NCBI GenBank assembly: GCA_002293295.1
Contig: DBCY01000137.1
Location: 22,224 to 27,570, forward strand
From: Ruminococcus sp. UBA946
Lineage (GTDB): Bacteria; Bacillota; Clostridia; Oscillospirales; Ruminococcaceae
Direction of reading: 5' to 3'
DNA: 5,347 nucleotides
In this document: positions 1 to 5,347 of the stretch, in pieces
Numbering within the stretch: the first letter of the stretch is position 1
How the letters are laid out: each line of letters starts with the position of its first letter
Position numbers and translations under genes: made by a program
Notes under the pieces: model-generated
Told to the model about the DNA's origin: nothing
The model's input: only the letters and a program-made list of their open reading frames with translations
The model's database searches: none

Positions 1-302
1 TGACGTATTGCGCGGCAGTCTGATTGTTTTGCCTAAATGTTATTTTGTCATATTAACAATGACTATATGATAATGTATTAGCTTATGCAGCGTTTATGCT
101 TTATAATTATACCAAAATCCGCTGTAAAATAAATTTAGAATTAAATAATAGTTTTATATAGCATAACCATTGATGATTACAATACAAGACACGGAAATAT
201 ATATAAATATATTAATTAATATAGGAAAAAGCAGTATAATGTAGAAAGACAGATAAAAACAATTAAAAAGCTTATTTATACATAAACAAGTTCGTTTTTA
301 AT
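1..302. other. AT-rich region without a supportable gene
   Basis: This stretch is strongly AT-rich and has stop codons in every frame. The first 40 or so bases are richer in GC than the rest, so the end of an upstream gene may lie just outside. The frame open from base 2 to the TGA at 68-70 gives a 22-residue tail with no recognisable features. A weak promoter-like pair is present (TTGTCA at 45-50, GATAAT at 69-74, 18-base spacer), as is a TATAAT at 235-240 without a good -35. Two copies of TTATGC (83-88 and 94-99) lie one helical turn apart. I see no tRNA, riboswitch or terminator here. Confidence 0.6.
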
Positions 303-331
303 TTGAAAAATTCATAAATATGTGTTACAAT
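303..331 (+). promoter_or_regulatory. Sigma-A-type promoter of the DUF896-nspC unit
   Basis: The -35 box TTGAAA (303-308) is separated by exactly 17 bases from the -10 box TACAAT (326-331). The TG at 323-324, one base before the -10, makes it an extended -10 promoter. The start of transcription is expected near 338, giving a leader of about 30 bases before the ATG at 369. The in-frame ATG at 330-332 sits inside the -10 box and therefore cannot be the translation start of this transcript. Confidence 0.75.
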
Positions 332-355
332 GGATGTACTTTATTATATATTTTT

Positions 356-360
356 AGGAG
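356..360 (+). promoter_or_regulatory. Ribosome binding site that fixes the DUF896 start
   Basis: AGGAG ends 8 bases before the ATG at 369. This selects that ATG over the in-frame ATG at 330, which has no Shine-Dalgarno sequence and lies in the promoter. Confidence 0.8.
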
Positions 361-368
361 AAATAAAT

Positions 369-548
369 ATGTCACCCGAAAAAATCGCGCGTATTAACGA
401 GCTTGCAAAAAAATCCCGCACTCCCGGCGGTCTTACTCAGGAAGAAAAAGCAGAGCAGACGGAACTCCGTAATGAATACCGCAGGGGGGTTGTAAACAAC
501 CTGTCGGGACAGCTTGAAAATATTGAAATTACAGGTAAACCCGAATGA
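369..548 (+). CDS. DUF896 (YnzC-type) small protein
   Basis: This is a 59-residue, highly charged soluble protein of the DUF896 family. From memory, Bacillus subtilis YnzC (about 77 residues) shares the pattern KIARINELA near the N-terminus, then EEKAEQ, LR, EY and G. Here these are KIARINELAKK at residues 4-14, EEKAEQTELRNEYRRG at 23-38, and a short tail ending in IEITGKPE. The known fold is a two-helix antiparallel hairpin; the turn here would fall at about residues 15-22 (SRTPGGLT). It is shorter than YnzC at the C-terminus. The biochemical function is unknown; YnzC itself sits in the SOS-induced yneA-yneB-ynzC operon. The start at 369 is set by the Shine-Dalgarno at 356-360 and by the promoter position. 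The stop TGA overlaps the ATG of nspC (ATGA at 545-548), so translation of the two is probably coupled. A longer reading from 330 adds 13 hydrophobic residues atypical of the family and is rejected. Confidence 0.88.
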   Translation: MSPEKIARINELAKKSRTPGGLTQEEKAEQTELRNEYRRGVVNNLSGQLENIEITGKPE

Positions 549-1687
549 AAATTAACTTTGACGTTTCCAGTCTTCCCGCCCCGTGCTATGTAATCGATGA
601 AAACCTGCTCGTCAGAAACCTTGAAATACTGCAATCCGTTCAGGACAGGACAGGATGTAAAATCCTGCTTGCCCAAAAAGCTTTTTCAATGTATTCGGTA
701 TACCCGTTAATATCGGAATATTTATCAGGGACAACAGCAAGCGGCCTTTATGAGGCAAGGCTCGGGTTTGAGGAGATGCCGGGAAAGGAAGTCCACGTAT
801 ACAGTCCGGCTTTTAATCCTGATGATTTTGAGGAAATTGTAAGCGTTTCCGACCATATTGTGTTCAATAATTTCAGACAGCTGGATAAATTCCTGCCGTT
901 TATAAAAAAATCGGGTAAGAGTATTGAAATCGGAATCCGTATTAATCCCAAATACTCGGAAATAGAAACGGAAATCTACAACCCGTGCCGTAACAATTCC
1001 CGTCTTGGCTGCACTGCCGATAATTTTCCGGAAATACTGCCCGAATGCGTAACCGGGCTTCATTTCCATACGATGTGCGAACAGGGGGTGGATGTCCTTG
1101 AAAGAACCGTTGCTAAAGTAATAGAAAAATTCGGTTCTTATCTGTATGACCTGAAATGGCTGAACTTAGGCGGAGGGCATCATATCACTAGAAAAGGATA
1201 TGACATTGAAAAACTTGTTTCTATAATAAAGTATATCCGGAATAAATACAATTTACAGGTATATCTTGAACCGGGCGAAGCCGTTGCCCTTAATACGGGG
1301 TTTCTGGTTTCAACAGTGCTTGACACGCTGAAAAACGGGATGAATCTTGCGATTCTTGATACCTCAGCCGCCTGCCATATGCCCGATGTGATTGAAATGC
1401 CCTACCGCCCCGAAATAACCGGTGCGGGAATGCCGCATGAAAAAGCGTTCACATACAGTCTCGGCGGACCCACCTGCCTTGCCGGCGATATTATCGGGGA
1501 TTACTCGTTTGACCGTCCGCTGAAAGAAGGGGACAGGCTTATTTTCAGTGATATGGCGATTTATACCATGGTTAAGAACAACACCTTCAACGGTATTAAA
1601 CTTCCGTCAATAATACTTCACAGGCAAAACGGCGAAAATGAAATTATACGGACTTTCGGTTATGAGGATTTTAAGGGCAGGCTTTGA
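545..1687 (+). CDS. nspC: Carboxynorspermidine/carboxyspermidine decarboxylase
   Basis: This 380-residue PLP enzyme of the fold type III (alanine racemase/ornithine decarboxylase-like) group removes the carboxyl group from carboxynorspermidine or carboxyspermidine to give norspermidine or spermidine, in the cytoplasm. The length matches NspC, and the N-terminus is typical (LPAPCYVIDENLL, 10-22). Visible sites are the Schiff-base lysine K45 in LLAQKAF, the NspC-like GTTASGLYEARLG (62-74), HFHTMCEQ (173-180), the glycine-rich LNLGGGHH (206-213), EPGEA (242-246) for phosphate binding, and GGPTCLAGD (307-315). In the last motif C311 should be the catalytic cysteine donated to the partner subunit, and Y340 should contact PLP. 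HFHTMCEQ and GPTCLAGD separate it from diaminopimelate and ornithine decarboxylases. The start overlaps the upstream DUF896 stop by 4 bases with only a weak AGG before it, which fits translational coupling. The partner that makes its substrate, carboxy(nor)spermidine dehydrogenase, is not in this window. Whether the product is spermidine or norspermidine cannot be told from sequence. Confidence 0.95.
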   Translation: MKINFDVSSLPAPCYVIDENLLVRNLEILQSVQDRTGCKILLAQKAFSMYSVYPLISEYLSGTTASGLYEARLGFEEMPGKEVHVYSPAFNPDDFEEIVSVSDHIVFNNFRQLDKFLPFIKKSGKSIEIGIRINPKYSEIETEIYNPCRNNSRLGCTADNFPEILPECVTGLHFHTMCEQGVDVLERTVAKVIEKFGSYLYDLKWLNLGGGHHITRKGYDIEKLVSIIKYIRNKYNLQVYLEPGEAVALNTGFLVSTVLDTLKNGMNLAILDTSAACHMPDVIEMPYRPEITGAGMPHEKAFTYSLGGPTCLAGDIIGDYSFDRPLKEGDRLIFSDMAIYTMVKNNTFNGIKLPSIILHRQNGENEIIRTFGYEDFKGRL

Positions 1688-1750
1688 AAGTGAGTAACGA
1701 CCCTGATATGCATTATCTTTAAATATACCTATGTATAAATAAACTATAAT

Positions 1751-1781
1751 TAAAGCCGCCGGTTTTATTCAGGCGGCTTTA
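1751..1781 (+). terminator. Hairpin terminator after nspC
   Basis: A perfect 10-bp stem (TAAAGCCGCC at 1751-1760 with GGCGGCTTTA at 1772-1781) encloses an 11-base loop, and one more T-A pair can be added outside. It lies 63 bases after the nspC stop. The trailing sequence AATATTT is AT-rich but is not a clean T-run, so termination may be partial. Confidence 0.75.
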
Positions 1782-1825
1782 AATATTTACCGGTGTGTTA
1801 TTTTTGTTAATCTTTACTTCTTCTC

Positions 1826-1854
1826 TTGCAATAAACCGCATAATAATGTATAAT
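1826..1854 (+). promoter_or_regulatory. Sigma-A-type promoter of asnB
   Basis: The -35 box TTGCAA (1826-1831) and the perfect -10 box TATAAT (1849-1854) are 17 bases apart. Transcription should begin near 1861, leaving a leader of roughly 40 bases before the asnB ATG. That is too short to hold a T-box or other riboswitch, so any amino acid control would have to act at the promoter or post-transcriptionally. Confidence 0.75.
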
Positions 1855-1899
1855 AAAATACATATTAAGTACCTATTAAAACCGGAGGAATAATATTAT

Positions 1900-3726
1900 A
1901 TGTGCGGTTATGTCGGATTTACGAATACAAAAAACAATTCAAATAAAATCATCGGTTCAATGATGGATAAAATCAGGCACAGGGGTCCCGATTCGGGAGG
2001 GCAGTACCTTGATTCTGACATTGCTCTGGGATTCAGGCGTTTAAGCATTATTGACATTTCATCCTCGGGCGACCAGCCAATTTATAATGAGGATAAATCA
2101 AAGGTGCTTCTCTTCAACGGCGAAATTTATAATTACAGGGATATACGGACGGAACTCGTTTCTAAAGGGCATAAATTCTGTACCAACACCGATTCGGAGG
2201 TTCTTATCCACGGTTATGAGGAATACGGAGAGGAGCTTTTGAACAAACTCCGCGGAATGTTCTCCTTCGTTATCTGGGATACCAAAACCAAGGAGCTTTT
2301 CGGAGCAAGGGATTTTTTCGGAATCAAACCCTTTTATTATGCCTTGATGGGCGGCACCTTCATGTTCGGTTCGGAAATAAAGTCATTTCTTGCCCACCCT
2401 GACTTTATAAAGGAACTGAACGGGGACGCTCTGGAAAACTATCTTACCTTTCAGTATTCGCCGACTTCTGAAACGTTTTTCAGGAACGTATACAAGCTTC
2501 CCGCCGCTCACTTTTTCAAGTATGCAAACAAAAAGCTCACCGTTAAAAGGTACTGGGACGTCTGCTTTAACGCAGACAACACCCCCGGTTTGGACGAATG
2601 GGTAAACGGAATTTCTGAAATCTTCAGCAATTCCGTTAAAGCGCATAAAATCGCCGACGTAGAGGTAGGGAGCTTCCTTTCAAGCGGCGTCGATTCAAGC
2701 TATGTGGCATCCGTCGCCGATGTTGACAAAACCTTCACCGTAGGCTTCGGAGAGGATGAACGCTATAACGAAATCGGATGGGCTAAGGAATTTTCAGAAT
2801 ATATAGGCAAGGAAAACATAAGCAAGGTAATCTCTCCGGAGGAATACTGGAGTCACATCCCGAAAATACAGTATCATATGGACGAACCCCTAGCCGACCC
2901 GTCATGTATAGCTCTTTATTTTGTCTGCAATAAAGCTTCGGAATATGTAAAGGTCGTGCTTTCGGGAGAGGGCGCCGACGAAATTTTCGGCGGATATAAT
3001 ATTTATCAGGAACCAAGCTCTGCCGGACTTTATAATTCTGTTCCGAGGATAATCCGCCGCGGAATCGGCGCCGCCGCTTCAAAGCTTCCGCAGAAAAGAG
3101 GTTTGAATTTCCTTGTGCGACGCGGCAAGGACCTTGAGGAGCGTTTTATAGGGAACGCTTATATCTTCTCTGAAAAAGAGCGTAAAAAGCTTCTGAAAAT
3201 AAAGACAAACGCTCCCCCCGCAGTTGAAATTACCCGTCCTTTTTATAATAAGGTAAAGAACAAGGACGCCGTAACAAAAATGCAGTACCTTGACCTTAAC
3301 CTCTGGATGACGGGTGATATACTGCTGAAAGCCGATAAAATGTCAATGGCAAATTCTCTTGAACTCCGCGTTCCGTTCCTTGACAAGGAGGTTATGGCGC
3401 TCGCTCAGAAAATACCGGCAAAATACCGCGTTACGGCTGATAAGACAAAATATGCGATGAGGCTTGCGGCTTTGAAGGCGACACCGCCGCAGACCGCCGA
3501 CAAAAAGAAACTCGGTTTCCCCGTGCCCATACGCGTCTGGTTAAGGGAGGATAAATATTATAACATAGTCAGGGAGCATTTTAATTCTGATACAGCAGAA
3601 AAATTCTTTGAAACTGAGATACTTATGAAGCTTCTTGACGACCATAAAAACGGCAAATGCGACAACAGCCGTAAAATCTGGACGCTTTTCATTTTCCTCG
3701 TATGGCACAGGGTTTACTTTGAATAA
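1900..3726 (+). CDS. asnB: Asparagine synthetase, glutamine-hydrolysing
   Basis: This 608-residue cytoplasmic enzyme makes asparagine from aspartate, ATP and glutamine. The N-terminal class II amidotransferase domain (about 1-190) begins with the nucleophile Cys2, exposed once Met1 is removed. It also shows RHRGPDS (27-32 region), GFRRLSIID (44-52), FNGEIYN (72-78) and TNTDSE (95-100), which hold and hydrolyse glutamine. The C-terminal synthetase domain (about 230-600) carries the PP-loop SSGVDSS (261-267) for ATP, SGEGADEIFGGY (355-366), and DKMSMANSLELRVPFLD (479-495). All key residues are present and nothing suggests damage. The length is closer to B. subtilis AsnO (about 614) than to E. 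coli AsnB (about 554). The start is supported by GGAGG at 1884-1888, 11 bases upstream (slightly long spacing), and by the obligatory MCG N-terminus. It stands alone between its own promoter and terminator. Related amidotransferases that modify peptides or glycans exist, but nothing nearby supports such a role. Confidence 0.95.
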   Translation: MCGYVGFTNTKNNSNKIIGSMMDKIRHRGPDSGGQYLDSDIALGFRRLSIIDISSSGDQPIYNEDKSKVLLFNGEIYNYRDIRTELVSKGHKFCTNTDSEVLIHGYEEYGEELLNKLRGMFSFVIWDTKTKELFGARDFFGIKPFYYALMGGTFMFGSEIKSFLAHPDFIKELNGDALENYLTFQYSPTSETFFRNVYKLPAAHFFKYANKKLTVKRYWDVCFNADNTPGLDEWVNGISEIFSNSVKAHKIADVEVGSFLSSGVDSSYVASVADVDKTFTVGFGEDERYNEIGWAKEFSEYIGKENISKVISPEEYWSHIPKIQYHMDEPLADPSCIALYFVCNKASEYVKVVLSGEGADEIFGGYNIYQEPSSAGLYNSVPRIIRRGIGAAASKLPQKRGLNFLVRRGKDLEERFIGNAYIFSEKERKKLLKIKTNAPPAVEITRPFYNKVKNKDAVTKMQYLDLNLWMTGDILLKADKMSMANSLELRVPFLDKEVMALAQKIPAKYRVTADKTKYAMRLAALKATPPQTADKKKLGFPVPIRVWLREDKYYNIVREHFNSDTAEKFFETEILMKLLDDHKNGKCDNSRKIWTLFIFLVWHRVYFE

Positions 3727-3770
3727 AAGATTATCACTTATGATACGCTTTGTCATAAGTGATAATTTTA
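3727..3770 (+). terminator. Hairpin terminator after asnB, probably bidirectional
   Basis: A perfect 14-bp inverted repeat (ATTATCACTTATGA at 3730-3743 with its complement at 3753-3766) starts directly after the asnB stop (TAA 3724-3726). It can be extended inward by a T-G and an A-T pair and outward by a G-U and two A-T pairs, leaving a 5-base loop. The + strand continues as TTTTATATA. On the - strand the hairpin is followed by TCTTTTATTC, so it could also stop transcription from the opposite direction. Confidence 0.8.
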
Positions 3771-3809
3771 TATACTGTTCATAAATATAGTTAATTTTAT
3801 TTATTTCCA

Positions 3810-3838
3810 TTGCAAAAAGGAACGGTTTGTGATAGAAT
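3810..3838 (+). promoter_or_regulatory. Probable extended -10 promoter of the ABC transporter unit
   Basis: TTGCAA (3810-3815) and TAGAAT (3833-3838) are 17 bases apart. The TG at 3830-3831, one base before the -10, gives an extended -10 element. The same -35 hexamer occurs in the asnB promoter. Transcription would start near 3845, giving a leader of about 90 bases. A perfect TATAAT at 3842-3847 and a TATAAA at 3849-3854 are alternative -10 boxes, but neither has a good -35 at the right distance. Confidence 0.6.
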
Positions 3839-3887
3839 AATTATAATGTATAAACAGTATCAATTTTTTAAAAGCGGTATATAGATA

Positions 3888-3916
3888 TAAACGATAAACT
3901 TCTGTATTTATGTTTA
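3888..3916 (+). repeat. Imperfect inverted repeat in the ABC unit leader
   Basis: TAAACGATAAA (3888-3898) pairs with TTTATGTTTA (3907-3916) over ten base pairs with one bulged G at 3893 and an 8-base loop. It ends 4 bases before the Shine-Dalgarno of the ATPase gene. It could be a weak hairpin affecting ribosome access or a DNA operator for a regulator. It is AT-rich, so chance occurrence is possible. Confidence 0.35.
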
Positions 3917-3919
3917 CTG

Positions 3920-3925
3920 AAAGGA
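3920..3925 (+). promoter_or_regulatory. Ribosome binding site for the TTG start
   Basis: AAAGGA ends 10 bases before the TTG at 3936. No ATG or GTG in frame lies close enough to this site to give a full-length ATPase, so it supports TTG initiation. Confidence 0.65.
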
Positions 3926-3935
3926 TTTGTAATAC

Positions 3936-4601
3936 TTGTCATATATTAAGTTTGAAAATGTAAGTAAAAAATTCGGCAATACCCAAGTGCTTGAAAACGT
4001 AAGCTTTGAAATAAACAAGGGTGAAATCTGCGGTTTCACAGGGCGGAACGGAACGGGAAAGACAATGCTCTTTAAAATACTTTCAGGGCTTTGCCTCCCC
4101 ACATCCGGCTGCGTAACTTATTGCGGCGAGGTAATATCGGAAGGCGGGAAATTCATTTCCTCCGTCGGCGTGATGATTGAAACGCCCGGCTTTATCCCCC
4201 ACTATTCGGGACTGAAAAATCTGTTAATCCTGAACGGTCTGAGTCTTGACAGAACCGATAAAAAGCATATCAGGAGCCTGATGGAAATGATGGGTCTTGA
4301 CCCTGACAACCGTAAGGGAATAAAGACATATTCTCTCGGAATGCGGCAGAAGCTGGGGTTTATAAGCGCCGTCATGAATTACCCCGGACTGTTGATTCTG
4401 GACGAACCTATGAACAGTCTTGACAGTGAATCGACCGTTATAATTCGCGATTACCTAATTAAGCTGAACCGCGAGAAAAATACGACAATACTAATCACCA
4501 GCCATATCAGCGAGGACATATCATCCCTGTGCGGGCGGGTTTTTTGTATTTCTGACAATACCGTAACCGAAATAAAACCTGAGGTGAACTCCGATGAATA
4601 A
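3936..4601 (+). CDS. ABC transporter ATP-binding protein, BcrA-like
   Basis: This 221-residue protein is a single nucleotide-binding domain that would power the membrane protein encoded next to it. It begins MSYIKFENVSKKFG, the usual start of such domains. Walker A is GRNGTGKT (36-43). The Q-loop region reads VGVMIETPGF (77-86), with Glu82 where many ATPases have Gln. The signature is YSLGMRQKL (132-140), Walker B with the catalytic Glu is LLILDEP (152-158), the D-loop is SLD (161-163), and the switch His is H190 in ITSH. The IETPGF and SLGMRQ variants are typical of exporters related to BcrA and to lantibiotic immunity (LanF) systems, which expel peptides or lipid-acting antibiotics. The substrate cannot be assigned. 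Translation starts at TTG, supported by the Shine-Dalgarno at 3920-3925 and by the conserved N-terminus. The end overlaps the permease start by 8 bases (4594-4601). Confidence 0.92.
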   Translation: MSYIKFENVSKKFGNTQVLENVSFEINKGEICGFTGRNGTGKTMLFKILSGLCLPTSGCVTYCGEVISEGGKFISSVGVMIETPGFIPHYSGLKNLLILNGLSLDRTDKKHIRSLMEMMGLDPDNRKGIKTYSLGMRQKLGFISAVMNYPGLLILDEPMNSLDSESTVIIRDYLIKLNREKNTTILITSHISEDISSLCGRVFCISDNTVTEIKPEVNSDE

Positions 4602-5298
4602 GGCGGCGGTTTTTTTATCTGACATGAAACGCGCGTTAAGCGAGCCTGCGTTTTTCAAATCGGTTATCCTTGGTATTCTAATCCTTTTTGTTCCGCTGGT
4701 TTATTTTTTGATAACAGGCAATTATAATAACGCAGATATGCTTTTCAAAAAATCCCAGGCTGCCGTTTACCCGTTCTGCGCCGCGCTTTTGTGCGCGTTC
4801 CCTTATTCCGGTATGCAGATGCTTGAGGATTACACGGGTTATAAAACGCTTATGAAGCTTAAAATGCGCCGTGCAGGCTATTCATTGCCGAGGTTCTTCG
4901 TCTGCGGTATAACCGGTGCGGCTGCTTTGTTCATTCCTCAAGCACTGCTTTTAATTACCGTTCTGTTTACAGACGGCTGCCTTTCAGACTGGAAGGAAAT
5001 AACCTCCGGAATTATTATGTCGGTTCCGTTCGGATTTTCATACAGCGTTTTAGCCTATTCATTAACTTTTTACAACCGTAAGCGTTATATTCCCATTGTA
5101 TTCCCTCAGGTTCTGTTTATGTTATGCACATACGCATTCCCCCACCTGAAGCTGAATGATTTCTATCCACCGCTGGCGATTTCCCCATGGCTTTACGGAG
5201 ACGCTCCGGTCAGAAATATGCTTGTAATACCTGGCGTTATTTTATTTGCCGCCGCTGTTCTATCGGCTGCCGGTTCAGCCTATACGAAAAGAAAATAA
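4594..5298 (+). CDS. ABC-2 type permease, six predicted membrane helices
   Basis: This 234-residue, very hydrophobic protein is most likely the membrane half of the exporter whose ATPase it overlaps. Read by eye, the membrane segments fall at about residues 22-41, 55-73, 101-125, 136-158, 165-183 and 208-228. A charged cytoplasmic N-terminus and a basic tail (TKRK) follow the positive-inside pattern. The charged, basic stretch between segments 2 and 3 (about 77-100) is a likely site of contact with the ATPase. Length and topology match the short permeases of BcrB/LanE/LanG-type exporters, but I recognise no family-specific motif. The assignment therefore leans on topology and context. The start is supported by GAGGTGA at 4581-4587, 6 bases before the ATG and inside the ATPase gene. 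A functional transporter would probably need two copies of each subunit, or a second permease encoded beyond the window. The 49 bases after its stop hold no clear terminator or gene. Confidence 0.82.
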   Translation: MNKAAVFLSDMKRALSEPAFFKSVILGILILFVPLVYFLITGNYNNADMLFKKSQAAVYPFCAALLCAFPYSGMQMLEDYTGYKTLMKLKMRRAGYSLPRFFVCGITGAAALFIPQALLLITVLFTDGCLSDWKEITSGIIMSVPFGFSYSVLAYSLTFYNRKRYIPIVFPQVLFMLCTYAFPHLKLNDFYPPLAISPWLYGDAPVRNMLVIPGVILFAAAVLSAAGSAYTKRK

Positions 5299-5347
5299 CA
5301 AAAAGTTTTTATGCAATAATAATAAATTCCGGGACTTAATCTAAAGC

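Noticed and set aside
2..70. Possible C-terminal end of an upstream gene, open from base 2 to TGA 68-70
   Set aside because: Only 22 codons, no recognisable residues and AT-rich codons toward the end; it cannot be told from chance.
725..1069. Reverse-strand open frames inside nspC
   Set aside because: They lie entirely within a gene with complete motifs, show no family motif and have no plausible ribosome site.
545..1687. Diaminopimelate or ornithine/arginine decarboxylase
   Set aside because: Motifs HFHTMCEQ and GPTCLAGD, the N-terminus and the 380-residue length fit NspC and not those relatives.
1690..1722. GTG-started 10-codon frame just after nspC
   Set aside because: Too short, no Shine-Dalgarno of its own, and nothing points to a functional peptide.
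1782..1899. T-box or other riboswitch controlling asnB
   Set aside because: The good promoter at 1826-1854 leaves only about 40 bases of leader, and no T-box sequence or antiterminator hairpin is visible.
2383..3082. Reverse-strand open frames inside asnB
   Set aside because: Shadow frames of a conserved gene, with no promoter, ribosome site or recognisable domain.
1900..5298. Lasso-peptide or other peptide-natural-product cluster (AsnB-like enzyme plus exporter)
   Set aside because: AsnB has all residues of a normal asparagine synthetase, is separated from the transporter by a strong terminator and a new promoter, and no precursor peptide or protease gene is present.
5299..5325. AAAAAGTTTTT near the end as a terminator for the ABC unit
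   Set aside because: The arms have no room for a loop and no GC pairs, so it would not form a stable hairpin.

Overview
The window looks like a stretch of chromosome from a low-to-moderate GC Gram-positive bacterium, most likely a member of the Clostridia (Ruminococcus/Oscillospiraceae-like). The reasons are a DUF896/YnzC-type small protein (a Firmicutes family), AG-rich Shine-Dalgarno sites, very AT-rich intergenic DNA with consensus sigma-A-type promoters, and a TTG start codon. This placement is inferred from family and style, not from a database match.

All five genes lie on the + strand, in three transcription units. Positions 1-302 are AT-rich and carry no gene I can support. Unit 1 begins at a strong promoter (303-331) and holds a 59-residue DUF896 protein (369-548). 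Its stop overlaps the start of nspC (545-1687), a carboxynorspermidine/carboxyspermidine decarboxylase. The unit ends in a GC-rich hairpin (1751-1781). Unit 2 is a single gene, a glutamine-hydrolysing asparagine synthetase (asnB, 1900-3726), with its own promoter (1826-1854) and an AT-rich hairpin terminator (3727-3770). Unit 3 has a likely extended -10 promoter (3810-3838), a roughly 90-base leader with an inverted repeat, and a two-gene ABC exporter: a BcrA-like ATPase starting at TTG (3936-4601), overlapping by 8 bases a six-helix permease (4594-5298). No terminator is visible in the 49 bases after the permease.

The units look functionally independent: polyamine biosynthesis (last step of the carboxy(nor)spermidine route), asparagine/nitrogen metabolism, and an ABC-2 exporter of unknown substrate. 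I did not find a clearly novel multi-gene system. The points most worth a second look are the tight coupling of DUF896 to a polyamine decarboxylase whose usual partner dehydrogenase is absent from the window, and the structured leader plus TTG start of the ABC unit.
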